DNA from: Micromonospora sp. R77
GTDB taxonomy: Bacteria; Actinomycetota; Actinomycetes; Mycobacteriales; Micromonosporaceae
Direction: 5' to 3'
NCBI RefSeq assembly: GCF_022747945.1
Contig: NZ_JALDST010000001.1
Coordinates: forward strand, 3,038,001-3,102,000
DNA length: 64,000 nt
Shown here: piece by piece, positions 13,872 to 22,814 of the stretch
How the letters are laid out: each line of letters begins with the position of its first letter
How positions within the stretch are numbered: the first letter of the stretch is position 1
Made by a program: the position numbers and the translations under genes
The notes under the pieces: generated by a model
What the model was told of the DNA's origin: nothing
The model's input: the letters and a program-made list of their open reading frames with translations, nothing else
The model's database searches: none

Positions 13872-14954
13872 ATGCGGATCGTGATCGTCGGGGCCAGCGG
13901 CAACGTGGGGACGGCGCTGCTGCGCCGGCTGCGCCAGGAGAGCGGTGCGGAGCTGGTCGGCGTGGCCCGCCGGCTGCCCGGCCCCGACGCCGGCTCGCCG
14001 TACGACGGGGTGGAGTGGCACTCCTGCGACATCGGGGCGCCGGGCGCGGCGGAGAAGCTGTCCGCGATCTTCGCGGGGGCGCGGGCGGTCGTGCACCTGG
14101 CCTGGCAGATCCAGCCCAGCCACGAGCAGCGCACACTGCACCGGACCAACGTCGGGGGCAGCCGCGCGGTGACCGAGGCGGTCGTCCGCGCCAAGGTCCC
14201 GGCCCTGGTGTACGCCTCGTCGGTCGGCACGTACGCGCCCGGCCCGAAGGACCACCCGGTCAGCGAGCAGTGGCCGGCGACCGGGGTGCCCGGATCGTCG
14301 TACAGCCGGGACAAGGCCGAGGTGGAGGCACTGCTCGACACCGTCGAACGGGAGCACCCGGAGCTGCGGGTGGTCCGGCTGCGCCCCGGTCTGATCTTCC
14401 AGCGGGACGCCGGCACCGAGATCACCCGCTACTTCCTCGGGCCACTCGCCCCGGTGCGGCTGCTGCGTTACGGGCGGATCCCGCTCGTACCCGCGAACCG
14501 TCGGCTGCGGATGCAGGCCGTGCACGCCGACGACGTCGCCGACGCGTACGCGAAAGCGGTCCTGGGTGAGGCGCGCGGGGCCTTCAACGTCGCCGCGGAC
14601 CCGGTGCTGACTCCGGAGCTGGTGGCCCGGCACTTCCACGGCTGGACCGTGCCGGTGGCCGCCCCGGTGCTGCGGGTCGCGGCGGCGCTGACCTGGCGGG
14701 CGCGGCTACAACCGGTCGACGCCGGCTGGGTGGAGCTGGGCCTGAACGCGCCGCTGATGTCCAGCGCACGGGCCGAGACGGAGCTGGGTTGGACGCCGAG
14801 GATCGATGCGCTCACCGCGCTGAAGGAGCTCTTCGCCGGCATGGCGCACGGCGAGGGCACCGACGGCCCGCCGATGTCCACCGACGACGACCTGCCCGGC
14901 CGTCCCGGCGGCCTCCTCAAGGCCCGCACCCCCGGCGACGGCAACCCCTACTGA
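13872..14954 (+). CDS. NAD-dependent epimerase/dehydratase (extended SDR)
   Basis: The 360-residue protein starts MRIVIVGASGNVGTALLRRL, with the GxxGxxG dinucleotide-binding motif at the extreme N-terminus, which favours the ATG at 13872 over a TTG 33 bases upstream. 'VVHLAWQIQPS' and 'YASSVGTYAPGP' with a later 'SYSRDKAEVE' give the SDR Ser and YxxxK catalytic set (Tyr in SSYSRDK). A C-terminal substrate domain follows, then a Pro/Gly-rich acidic tail. The sugar-nucleotide or other substrate cannot be told from sequence alone. Confidence 0.9.
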   Translation: MRIVIVGASGNVGTALLRRLRQESGAELVGVARRLPGPDAGSPYDGVEWHSCDIGAPGAAEKLSAIFAGARAVVHLAWQIQPSHEQRTLHRTNVGGSRAVTEAVVRAKVPALVYASSVGTYAPGPKDHPVSEQWPATGVPGSSYSRDKAEVEALLDTVEREHPELRVVRLRPGLIFQRDAGTEITRYFLGPLAPVRLLRYGRIPLVPANRRLRMQAVHADDVADAYAKAVLGEARGAFNVAADPVLTPELVARHFHGWTVPVAAPVLRVAAALTWRARLQPVDAGWVELGLNAPLMSSARAETELGWTPRIDALTALKELFAGMAHGEGTDGPPMSTDDDLPGRPGGLLKARTPGDGNPY

Positions 14955-14967
14955 GGTACGCCCCCCG

Positions 14968-16161
14968 TCAGCTCAGGCGGGCGCCGAGGAAGAAGATGCC
15001 GGGGTGGCCCTTCGTCTCGAAGCCGTCGCTGGGGTTGCGGCGCAGGGTCGAACTCTCGATGTCCAGGGTGCCGGTGCGGTTGTTGCTGACGAAGAAGATC
15101 GCGCCGCCGCCCTCGTTGGCGTGGTTGTCCTCGATGACGGTGCCGGCGACCCGCACGGCGAACTCGTTGCCGTCGCAGTAGATCGCGCCGCCGCTGCCGC
15201 CGCCGGGCGTGCCGGAGCGGGCCGGGTTCGCGCCCGTGCCGACCGCCTTGTTCTGCCGGAAGACGCTGTTCAGGATCGTCCACGACACGCCGATGCTGCT
15301 GGTCGCCGCCCCGTTGGCGCAGACGCCGCCGGTGAAGGTGCTGTTCACCACGTAGACCGGCTTGTTGTCGTACTGGCTGAGCACGCGGAGCGCACCGCCG
15401 CCCAGGTCCTGACCGGTCCGGTCGCAGCGGTTGTCCACGAACCGGGAGTTGACCACCTTGAAGCGTCCACCCCGGACGAAGATCGCGCCGCCCCCGCCGC
15501 CCTCGGTGGTGTCCCCGGTGGAGTTGCCGTCCGCGAAGGTCAGGTTCTGCACGGTGAGCTGTGGGTGGTCCTGGTTCTGGCAGTGCGAGGTGGTCCAGCC
15601 CTGCGCGCCGTCGCAGGTGTTCAGGTAGAGGATCCGCCGCTGGCCGCCGCCGCTCAGGGTGACCTTGCCGCCGCCGTCCAGCACGATTCGCGGCCCGTTG
15701 GCGTTACGGATCTTCGCGGTGGCGGTCATCCGGATGGTCACCGGGGCCGGACCGCAGTCGAAGGTGATGATCCCGCCGGCCGCCACGGCTTTCACCACCG
15801 CGGCGGACGTGCAGCTCGCGGCGGTGCCGCTGCCCACCGTACGGGTCGGGTGCGAGGTGTCCACCGCCCGCGCCTCGGCCGGCACCGCCGCGTGCCCGTC
15901 CGGGTTGCCGGCCTTCGGCACCGCTGACGGCTTCGCGGACGCGCTCGGCTTCGGCGTGCCGAAACCGGTCCGCGCGGCGGGAGTGCCCGACGGGGTGCCA
16001 GCCGGGGCGGCAGTCGGGCCGGCGGAGCCGGCGGGCGCGGTGGTGTCGGCGGCCGGCACGGTCGCCGGGCGACCCGCGTCGGGGCGGGCCGATCCGCAGG
16101 CCGGCAGGGCTGCGCTGGCGACACAGAGGACGAGCAGGGGCACCACGGACTTCACACGCAC
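14968..16161 (-). CDS. Secreted lipoprotein with parallel beta-helix (pectate-lyase-like) repeat domain
   Basis: The 397-residue product has a lipoprotein signal (MRVKSVVPLLVLCVASAALPAC, lipobox LPAC), a long Ala/Pro/Thr-rich spacer to about residue 100, then a beta-helix region with Gly-rich coils: 'IVLDGGGKVTLSGGG', 'LTVQNLTFADGN', 'GGGGGAIFVRGGRFKVVNSRFVDNRC', 'GGAIYCDGNEFAVRVAGTVIEDNHANEGGGAIFFVSNN'. Such domains bind or cleave polysaccharides, but no catalytic set could be assigned. Four or more Cys in the helix probably form disulfides outside the cell. It ends 14 bases after the convergent epimerase. Confidence 0.85.
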   Translation of the reverse strand: MRVKSVVPLLVLCVASAALPACGSARPDAGRPATVPAADTTAPAGSAGPTAAPAGTPSGTPAARTGFGTPKPSASAKPSAVPKAGNPDGHAAVPAEARAVDTSHPTRTVGSGTAASCTSAAVVKAVAAGGIITFDCGPAPVTIRMTATAKIRNANGPRIVLDGGGKVTLSGGGQRRILYLNTCDGAQGWTTSHCQNQDHPQLTVQNLTFADGNSTGDTTEGGGGGAIFVRGGRFKVVNSRFVDNRCDRTGQDLGGGALRVLSQYDNKPVYVVNSTFTGGVCANGAATSSIGVSWTILNSVFRQNKAVGTGANPARSGTPGGGSGGAIYCDGNEFAVRVAGTVIEDNHANEGGGAIFFVSNNRTGTLDIESSTLRRNPSDGFETKGHPGIFFLGARLS

Positions 16162-16260
16162 CCGCCGATGCTAGGAGCCCCACCCCGCCCCACACGAATC
16201 CCCACCCGATTCTTAACCCACCCCTAACCCCCCACCCCGCCTCACCCCGCCTCACGCTGC

Positions 16261-16324
16261 GCGCAATTTCAGAGAAAGAGTGGCTTCACAGCGTCGTGAA
16301 GGCACTCTTTCCCAGAAACCGCAC
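16261..16324. repeat. Long imperfect palindrome between lipoprotein and ZIP genes
   Basis: A 29-base arm (16261-16289) pairs with 16296-16324, about 23 of 29 positions matching; the inner 16 have one mismatch (GAAAGAGTGGCTTCAC against GTGAAGGCACTCTTTC), loop of 6. It lies upstream of the lipoprotein gene and downstream of the ZIP gene, both on the minus strand. It may be a terminator or a small palindromic repeat. Confidence 0.6.
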
Positions 16325-16372
16325 AAGGCCGGGAGGCGGGCGAGGAGCGCGGTCCGGGAGGCGGGATGTGGA

Positions 16373-17122
16373 TCAGCTGTGGGAGAGGGCGAAGGCGACC
16401 AGGAAGCCCAGGACGGTGATCAGGCCGACCAGGAGGTGGGCGTCGTCGAACGCCTCCGGGACCATGGTGTCGGTGATCATGGCGAGGATCGCGCCCGCCG
16501 CCAGCGCCGTGATGGTGGCCAGCACCTCCGGCGGGGCCCCGCCCAGCAGCGTGTAGCCGGCCAGTGCGGCCGCGCCGCTGACCACGGCGATCACCGTCCA
16601 GAGCAGGAAGACGTACCTCTTGGTGCGGCCGGCCAGGCGCATGCCGGCGGCGCTGGAGAGGCCCTCCGGCACGTTGCTGAGGAACACCGCGATCACGGTG
16701 ACCAGGCTGACCGGGCCGCCGGTGAGCAGGCTCGCGCCGATCACCACCGACTCGGGGATGCCGTCGAGGAGCGCGCCGACGGCGATCGCGCTGCCGGAGC
16801 CGGGTTTCTCCTGTTCGGAGGGTTGCACGTCGGCGGAGCGCTTACGGTGCCGGGCGCCGCGTCGGGCCAGCAGGACGTTCGCCCCGGTGTACGCGAGTGC
16901 GCCGACCGCCGCGCCGATCGCGGTGGGCAGCAGGCCGCCCTGTTCGTGCGCCTCGGCGATCAGCTCGAACGAGACGGCGGAGAGCAGCACTCCCGCGCCG
17001 AAGGCCATCACCGAAGCGATGATCTTGGGAGGCACCCGGGCGAAGTATCCGACGACCGCCCCGATCAACAGGGCGGAACCGGCCAGCAGTCCCCAGGCAC
17101 CCGCTTGCAACCATTCCGGCAT
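16373..17122 (-). CDS. ZIP family divalent metal transporter
   Basis: The 249-residue integral membrane protein begins MPEWLQAGAWGLLAGSALLI and has about eight membrane segments. 'VMAFGAGVLLSAVSFELIAEAHEQGG' (TM2), 'GALLDGIPESVVIG' (TM4) and 'FLSNVPEGLSSAAGM' (TM5) are the ZIP signatures; the D-G-I-P-E and N-V-P-E-G residues form the binuclear metal site. A charged loop 'RRGARHRKRSADVQPSEQEKPG' separates TM3 and TM4, as in ZIPs with a variable metal-sensing loop. It probably imports zinc or a related metal. Confidence 0.92.
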   Translation of the reverse strand: MPEWLQAGAWGLLAGSALLIGAVVGYFARVPPKIIASVMAFGAGVLLSAVSFELIAEAHEQGGLLPTAIGAAVGALAYTGANVLLARRGARHRKRSADVQPSEQEKPGSGSAIAVGALLDGIPESVVIGASLLTGGPVSLVTVIAVFLSNVPEGLSSAAGMRLAGRTKRYVFLLWTVIAVVSGAAALAGYTLLGGAPPEVLATITALAAGAILAMITDTMVPEAFDDAHLLVGLITVLGFLVAFALSHS

Positions 17123-17180
17123 TTGCAGGACCGTACCCGAGGCCCCCAGCGGGAAACCGGAGTGTGAGAAAGCGAGCGGG

Positions 17181-18377
17181 TCAGAAGTCGGCGAAGAGGT
17201 AGGGCAGTGCGCGGGGGAAGATCCGGCGCAGCTCGACGGCCGCGTCCGCGGACACCTCGCCCAGTCCCCGGATCGCCACCTCCGCCGGGTCGAGCACCCC
17301 GTACGCCAGGGCGGAGAGCCCGGCGGCGGTCAGCGTCGCGGTCGGCACGCCGCTCCCGGCGGTGGCCGCGCCGAGCAGTTCCAACTGCCCGGTGGCCCCG
17401 TCGAGCAGGTGCGTACCGGCCAGCCAACGGTCGCCGACCAGCTCCACGGTGACCCGCCCGGCCCCGGTCGGCAGGCCGGCCAGCGCGTCCAGGGACAGCA
17501 ACCGGGCCATCGGGGCCGGCGTACCGGGTCGGGCGATCCGCGCCTCGACGTCCACCGCCAGGTCGGTGAGCCACAGTTCGGGCAGCTCGTCGGCGGGCAG
17601 CCGGACCCGGATCCGGGCCACCTGGTCGACGTGCCGGGCGAAGAACTGCAACAACGACGCCCGCGCGTACGGGTCGGCGGCGAGCAGGTCGTCGGCGATC
17701 AGCTCGCCCCCGTGGTCGTCGATCCGGTAGGTCACCGCGCCGACCGTGCCGCCGTCCCGGACGACGGTGACCAGCCAGCGGTCGTCCCGGTCCCGCAGTC
17801 CGATGGCCCGGAAGTCGGGGAAGACCGCGAACCCGTGCCGCTCGGCCAGGCAGCGTTCGGTGAACGCCCGCCAGGTCGGATAGCCCGCCCCGATCCGTTC
17901 CCAGTTCAGCGTGCCGGGCAGTTCGGCGGTGAGCAGCGGGGCCAGGTCGGCCGGGGAGAAGACCGCCGTCCGGGGCTGGGGCAGCCCGACATAGCCGAAC
18001 CGCTCGTAGAACGACGCCCGGAACGGGTAGAGCGCGGTGAGCGGATGCCCCTCGTCGCGCATCTCGTCGAGGAGCTGGTGCAGCAGCGCCCGGACGTGGC
18101 CGCGCCGCCGGGCCAGCGGGTGGGTGGCCACCCCGGCGACACCGGCCATGGGCAGCACCTGACCGCGCAGGTTCTGCCGCATCGGGATCGCCGAGGCGCT
18201 GGCCACCGTCGCGCCGCTCTCCTCGACGACCAGCGTCCGGTTGCCCGCGTTGTAGGGCAGGTAGGCGCAGAACTCGTCCACCCGGGACGCGGCCGGCGGC
18301 GACGCCTCGAAGGCGTACGCCTGGAGCGGAAAGCTGATGGTGGGTCGTTCCCGGGCGGCCAACCGGCGGATGGGCAT
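17181..18377 (-). CDS. GNAT N-acetyltransferase, Eis family
   Basis: The 398-residue protein has an N-terminal GNAT domain with 'VLPMAGVAGVATHPLARRRGHVRALLHQLLDEMRDEG' (acetyl-CoA binding R/Q-x-x-G-x-G/A region) and 'PFRASFYERFGYVGLPQ', a second GNAT-like half, and a C-terminal SCP2-like part ending 'RIFPRALPYLFADF'. The free C-terminal Phe is typical of Eis enzymes, where the terminal carboxylate acts in catalysis. Eis proteins acetylate aminoglycosides and other amines, sometimes conferring resistance; the true substrate here is unknown. Length matches the family (about 400). Confidence 0.92.
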   Translation of the reverse strand: MPIRRLAARERPTISFPLQAYAFEASPPAASRVDEFCAYLPYNAGNRTLVVEESGATVASASAIPMRQNLRGQVLPMAGVAGVATHPLARRRGHVRALLHQLLDEMRDEGHPLTALYPFRASFYERFGYVGLPQPRTAVFSPADLAPLLTAELPGTLNWERIGAGYPTWRAFTERCLAERHGFAVFPDFRAIGLRDRDDRWLVTVVRDGGTVGAVTYRIDDHGGELIADDLLAADPYARASLLQFFARHVDQVARIRVRLPADELPELWLTDLAVDVEARIARPGTPAPMARLLSLDALAGLPTGAGRVTVELVGDRWLAGTHLLDGATGQLELLGAATAGSGVPTATLTAAGLSALAYGVLDPAEVAIRGLGEVSADAAVELRRIFPRALPYLFADF

Positions 18378-18426
18378 CCCTCATCCCAACCCGCCGGGTG
18401 GACCCGCGCAACTCGGTCGGCCGGGT

Positions 18427-19146
18427 TCAGACCTCGGTCACGTCGGAGACGACGACGGTGACGTTGTCCGGCGCGCCGGCCTGGTGGGCGAGCTTCACCA
18501 GCTGCTCCCCGCACTGCTGACGGTCGCCGTACGTGCCGAGCGCGGCGGCGATCGCGCTGTCGTCCACATAGTCGGAGAGGCCGTCGCTGCACAGCAGCAG
18601 CCGGTCGCCGGGAAAGACGGTGAGCACGCCGACCGCCGGTGGCGCGTCGGCGCCCTGCACGGCCCGGGTCACCAGGGACCGCTGCGGGTGGTGCCGGGCC
18701 TGGTCGGGGGAGAGCGCCCCCTGGTCGACCAGCGCCTGCACGAAGGTGTCGTCCCGGGTGAGCTGGGTCAACTCCCCGTCCCGGAGCAGATAGCAGCGGG
18801 AGTCACCGACCTGGGCGAGGACCAGGGTGTCGCCGGCGAGCAGGGCGGCGGTCAGCGTCGTACCCATGCCGTCGCGGGCCGGGTCCACCGTGATGGCCGC
18901 GCGGATCCGCTGGTTGGCGGTGCTCACCACGGCGCGTAGCGCGTCGGCGGCCTCGTCCGGCACTGTCGGCGGGGTCAGCTCGTCCAGGATGCGGATGACG
19001 ATCTCGCTCGCCACCTCGCCGGCGGGCAGCCCGCCCATGCCGTCGGCGACGGCCACCAGGCGGTCCCCGGCAAGGGCGGAGTCCTCGTTGTTGGTGCGGA
19101 CGAGGCCGACATCGTTGCGGATGGCGGAGCGGAGGATCAGCGTCAT
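18427..19146 (-). CDS. PP2C-type Ser/Thr protein phosphatase (PstP/PppL-like, soluble)
   Basis: The 239-residue protein starts MTLILRSAIRNDVGLVRTNNEDSALAGDRL, with the metal-binding 'NNEDS' and 'VADGMGG', then 'GMGTTLTAALL', 'LAQVGDSRCYLLRDGEL', 'LLCSDGLSDYV' and 'GAPDNVTVVVSDV', the complete PPM/PP2C motif set (Asp residues for two Mn/Mg ions). It lacks the membrane anchor of mycobacterial PstP, so it is a cytosolic phosphatase. No kinase gene is adjacent. It is divergent from the LuxR-type gene at 19211. Confidence 0.94.
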   Translation of the reverse strand: MTLILRSAIRNDVGLVRTNNEDSALAGDRLVAVADGMGGLPAGEVASEIVIRILDELTPPTVPDEAADALRAVVSTANQRIRAAITVDPARDGMGTTLTAALLAGDTLVLAQVGDSRCYLLRDGELTQLTRDDTFVQALVDQGALSPDQARHHPQRSLVTRAVQGADAPPAVGVLTVFPGDRLLLCSDGLSDYVDDSAIAAALGTYGDRQQCGEQLVKLAHQAGAPDNVTVVVSDVTEV

Positions 19147-19210
19147 GGGGTCAAGCTTGCCAAGAACACCCTGCCGCCGTCTCTACGCACTACTGCGTAG
19201 GGTGTGAGAA

Positions 19211-20255
19211 ATGATGCCGGTGTCCATGGTCGGGCGGGCCGGCGAGCTGGCCGAGCTCGACCGGGCCTGGTCCACCGTGGCCGCCGGCGGCCGGCCCTCG
19301 GCAGCCGTAACGGTGATCACCGGGGCCGCAGGGGTGGGGAAGTCTTCGCTGGTCGGGGCCGCTCTGGAGCGCTTCGACCCGCGTCCCGCCGTGCTGTTGG
19401 CCGGGGCTGCGCGGGTGCACGACCCGGCCCCGTACGACTGGTTGGCGGCGGTCCTCAGCGGTCGGGACACCAGCGATCTGGATCTGCCGCCGGACGCGCT
19501 GGCGTGGCTCGCCCAGCAACCCACCGCGCCGCGCGAACGTTACGCTCCGGGCACGCTGCTGCGACTCGCCGTGCGTACCGTGCGGTTGCTGGTCGGCGCG
19601 GGCCCGGCGGTGCTGGTGGTGGAGGACCTGCACGCCCTCGACCCGGCGAGCCTCAACCTGCTCTGCGAGCTGGCCGTCGCCCCGCAGCTGCCGGCCCTGC
19701 TGGTGGTGGCGACCCGGCCGCCGGCGGACGCGCTGGCGCCGGACCTCGCGGTCCGCCCTGGCCCGCCTCTGCGGGGTACGCGGCGCCGTGCGCCAGCATC
19801 TCGCGCCGCTCACCCCCGCCGAGGTGGCCGAGGTGCTGACCCAGGTGTACGACGGCAGCCGCCCCGCCGAGCCGGTGGTCACCGCGGTCTGGCGGCGCAC
19901 CGGCGGCAACCCGTTCGCGTTGACCGAGCTGCTCGCCGCGCACGGCGCCCGGGGCCCGGAAGGGCTGCTGCGCGAGCCGCTGCCGGCGCACCTGCGTCCG
20001 GCGGTGCTCGAACCGGCGGTGCTCCGGCCGGCGGCCCCGCCGGACGCCGAGCTGACCGGCCGGGAGGTCGAGGTGCTCGGCTGCCTGGTCGCCGGGATGT
20101 CCAACAAGCAGGCGGCGCGGGCGCTCGGCATCTCGGTGCGTACGGTCACCGTGCACGTGTCGAACCTGCTCCGCAAGACCGGCTCGGCGTCCCGTACCGA
20201 GGCCGCTCTCTGGGCCGTACGCCACCGGCTGCCGGTGGCCGCGCCGCCCCGCTGA
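19211..20255 (+). pseudogene. AAA-ATPase LuxR-type regulator with a single-base frame break
   Basis: The first frame gives MMPVSMVGRAGELAELDRAW with Walker A 'GAAGVGKSSL' and Walker B-like 'AVLVVEDLHALDPASL', and stays sensible to about 19750. The homologous reading then continues one base over: 'SALARLCGVRGAVRQHLAPLTPAEVAEVL', ending in the LuxR HTH 'LTGREVEVLGCLVAGMSNKQAARALGISVRTVTVHVSNLLRKT' and stop at 20255. Removing one G in CTCGCGGTCC restores one frame of about 347 residues. It is a compact regulator, not a full 900-residue LAL protein. It may be a real mutation or a sequencing error. Confidence 0.8.
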
Positions 20256-20406
20256 GCGGGCACGGCCTCCCGGGCACCCTCGACCTGTCCGCGCACCCGA
20301 ACCTGAGCCGCTGGCTTTTTTGGGGCCTGGAGCCGGCGTGCGACCGCCCTCCGGCCGGCTGTCACGGTGACTACAGCTTTGATGGCGTAGATGAATCACC
20401 GGTCGA

Positions 20407-20448
20407 CGGGTGCGTTTGTTGTCGTCCCGACGACAACAAACGCACCCG
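20407..20448. terminator. Perfect 20-bp inverted repeat, bidirectional terminator
   Basis: Bases 20407-20426 (starting CGGGTGCGTTTGTTG) are the exact reverse complement of 20429-20448, with only two bases between. It lies between the LuxR-type gene (+) and the DUF397 gene (-), where both transcripts end. Confidence 0.85.
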
Positions 20449-20500
20449 AATGCCGGCGGAGTGCCGCCATGGGTGGGGGCCGGGCGCTGCCGAAAGGTGG

Positions 20501-20695
20501 CTACGGCCGGCCGGTCACGCGGGCGACGAAGGCCCGCCACGCGGCGGGCGGGAAGGTCAGGGCCGGGCCGGTCGGGTCCTTCGAGTCGCGTACGCCGACG
20601 ACGCCGGCAAGGTTGTCCGCGACCTCGACGCACGCGCCGCCGTTGGAGCTGCTGCGGGTGCTCTTGCGCCACTGCGCGCCGGTCAGCTCAGCCAT
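20501..20695 (-). CDS. DUF397 domain protein
   Basis: The 64-residue product, MAELTGAQWRKSTRSSSNGG followed by 'ACVEVADNLAGVVGVRDSKDPTGPALTFPPAAWRAFVARVTG', is a textbook DUF397 protein. In streptomycetes and relatives these are encoded with an XRE-DUF5753 regulator as a toxin-antitoxin-like or developmental pair (BldB/AbaA and Scr1/Scr2-like). The partner here, immediately upstream and overlapping by 13 bases, is only a C-terminal fragment, so this gene is probably an orphan. Confidence 0.92.
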   Translation of the reverse strand: MAELTGAQWRKSTRSSSNGGACVEVADNLAGVVGVRDSKDPTGPALTFPPAAWRAFVARVTGRP

Positions 20696-20901
20696 GATCG
20701 TTCTCTCAGGAAGTCGATGGTCTGGTCGCGCGGCAGCGAGACCGACCTCACGGTATCCCAGACCGCCCAGAGCGGAGCAATGTCATTTGTGATGCGTCCG
20801 GCAGCCTGGTCGTCCAGGTAGCCGACCTCATCGCCGTCGGTGGTGCTGGCGATGATGAAGGGCCCGGCCTGCCCCGGATGTAGCCCGGCACGGAGTGGCA
20901 C
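20683..20901 (-). pseudogene. Remnant of an XRE/DUF5753 regulator (C-terminal end only)
   Basis: The 72 residues MPLRAGLHPGQAGPFIIAST through 'GYLDDQAAGRITNDIAPLWAVWDTVRSVSLPRDQTIDFLRERSW' match the last quarter of the DUF5753 domain, which normally follows an N-terminal XRE helix-turn-helix in a protein of about 280 residues. Upstream (20902-20992) there is no continuation in any frame; the next gene is an unrelated regulator. The 5' three quarters appear deleted. The overlap with the DUF397 start is preserved. Confidence 0.8.
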
Positions 20902-20992
20902 GACGCCCGCTTCCTCGGCTGGATCCGTCCGCGCGGCTAGCGGCCCCTGGGCCCGGGCGGCACCCTCGGTCGGTTGGCCGGCGCGTTGACGG

Positions 20993-21541
20993 TCAGTGGC
21001 GGGGGTAGCGCAGCAGCAGGCTGGCGCGGACCTGCTCGTCGCCGACGGCGGCGTAGCTGTGCGGCACGTCGGAGTTCCAGCGCAGGTAGCCGCCGGGGCC
21101 GGCGGTCAGCGGGGCGTCGACCGGGCCGGCGCACAGCACGCCGGAGAAGACGGTGACGTGCTCGGTGACGCCGGGCTGGTGCGCGGGGCTCAGCTGCGCC
21201 GGGCCGGGGCTGACCCGCATCCGGTACAGCTCGTACGTCGCGTCGGTGTCGGAGAAGACCTCCAGCAGGGTGGCGCCGACCGACACCCCCCGTACGGTCG
21301 GCGTCTCGGCGGGCCCGGACAGCACGGCGGTGAGTGGCACGCCGAGCTGCGCGGTGATGGCGTACAGGGTCTCCAGGGTGGGGTTGCGGGTGCCGTTCTC
21401 CAGGCCGGAGAGGGTGGCCTTCCCGACGCCGGCCAGCCGGGCCAGCGCGGTCAGCGACAGGCCGCGCTCCTCGCGGAGCGCGCGGATCCGGGGGCCGACC
21501 GACCCGAGCGCGGGATCCGGAGGTGTGGAGGGCGTCGCCAT
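20993..21541 (-). CDS. XRE family regulator with C-terminal cupin domain
   Basis: This 182-residue protein has an N-terminal HTH ('IRALREERGLSLTALARLAGVGKATLSGLENGTRNPTLETLYAITAQLGVPLTAVL', residues about 18-72) and a C-terminal cupin ('HQPGVTEHVTVFSGVLCAGPVDAPLTAGPGGYLRWNSDVPHSYAAVG'). Such regulators sense small ligands and typically control an adjacent transporter or amino acid gene. It is divergent from benE, 61 bases away, so it probably regulates that transporter. Confidence 0.92.
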   Translation of the reverse strand: MATPSTPPDPALGSVGPRIRALREERGLSLTALARLAGVGKATLSGLENGTRNPTLETLYAITAQLGVPLTAVLSGPAETPTVRGVSVGATLLEVFSDTDATYELYRMRVSPGPAQLSPAHQPGVTEHVTVFSGVLCAGPVDAPLTAGPGGYLRWNSDVPHSYAAVGDEQVRASLLLRYPRH

Positions 21542-21602
21542 GCCGCTATGGTGCTACACATCGCTGTTCCGTAAACGGAACAGCCGGTGACAGGGGGAGC
21601 CG

Positions 21603-22812
21603 ATGGCGGGTCGACTGCAACCGGTGCTGGCGGGTGTCGTGACGGCCCTGGTGGGCTTCGCCAGCTCGTTCACCGTGGTCCTCGCCGGCCTGCGTGCGGT
21701 CGGCGCCAGCGACGCGCAGGCCGCCTCCGGTCTGCTGGTGCTCTGCGTCGCCGCCGGGCTCTGCGCCGTCTGGCTCGGGCTGCGGCACCGGCTGCCGATG
21801 GCCATCGCCTGGTCCACCCCCGGGGCGGCGCTGCTGGTCGCCACCGGTCCGGTGCCCGGCGGCTGGCCGGCCGCCGTCGGCGCGTTCCTCGTCACCGGCC
21901 TGCTGATCGTCGCGGCCGGACTGGTCCCGGCGCTCGGCCGGGCGGTCGCCGCGATCCCCGGGCCGCTCGCCAGCGCCATGCTCGCCGGGGTGCTCCTGCC
22001 GCTCTGCACCGCGCCGGTCCGGGCCCTGGTCGAGGTGCCCCGGCTCGCCGGGCCGGTGGTGCTCACCTGGCTCGTCCTGCACCGCTTCGCCCGCCGCTGG
22101 GCGGTACCCGCCGCCCTCGCCGTGGCGGCGGTGGGCATCGCACTGACCGCACCCGCCCCCGGCCGACTGCACCTGGCCCCGTCGTCGAACTCACCGCGCC
22201 GGCCTGGACGGTCTCCGCCGTGGTCGGGCTCGCGTTGCCGCTCTTCCTGGTCACCATGGCCGCGCAGAACGTACCCGGGATGGCCGTGCTCGCCGGCTAC
22301 GGCTACCGCGCGCCGCTCGGCTCCGCGCTCCGGGTCACCGGGCTCGCCAGCGCGCTCGGCGCGTCGGCCGGCGGGCACGCGGTGAACCTCGCCGCGATCA
22401 CCGCCGCGCTGGCCGCCGGCCCGGACGCCCACCCCGACCCCGACCGCCGCTGGATCGCCTCGGTCACCGCCGGCATCGGCATGGCCTGCTCGGCCTCGGC
22501 GCGGGCGCGGCGACCGCCCTGGTGCTGCTCTCCCCGCCGATCCTGGTCGAGGCGGTGGCCGGCCTGGCGCTGCTCGCCGCCCTGGCCGGCGCGGTCTCGG
22601 CCGCCGTCGCCGCGCCGGACACCCGGGAGGCGGCCGTGGTCACCTTCGTGGTCACCGCCTCCGGGGTGAGCCTGCTCGGCGTCGGCGGGGCGTTCTGGGG
22701 ACTGCTCGCCGGCTGGCTCATGCTGCTGCTCTTCCGCCGCCGGCCGGCCGTCTCCGAAGCGCCGGCCGACCGGCCGGAGACCGCCGAGGATCGGCCGCTG
22801 ACCGTCCGTTGA
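21603..22812 (+). pseudogene. benE: BenE family benzoate/H+ symporter-like transporter with two frame breaks
   Basis: The frame from ATG 21603 (MAGRLQPVLAGVVTALVGFASSFTVVLAGLRAVGAS) covers the first half with many membrane segments. Near 22176 it shifts ('ELTAPAWTVSAVVGLALPLFLVTMAAQNVPGMAVLAGYGY', the BenE signature), and near 22490 it shifts again ('LLGLGAGAATALVLLSPPILVEAVAG' to the end at 22812). Each is explained by one missing base: a G in GCCCCGTCG and a G in CATGGCCTG. The restored length is about 402 residues, right for BenE. Two independent breaks with otherwise intact coding argue for sequencing error or very recent decay. The divergent XRE-cupin gene is the likely regulator. Confidence 0.85.
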
Positions 22813-22814
22813 GG

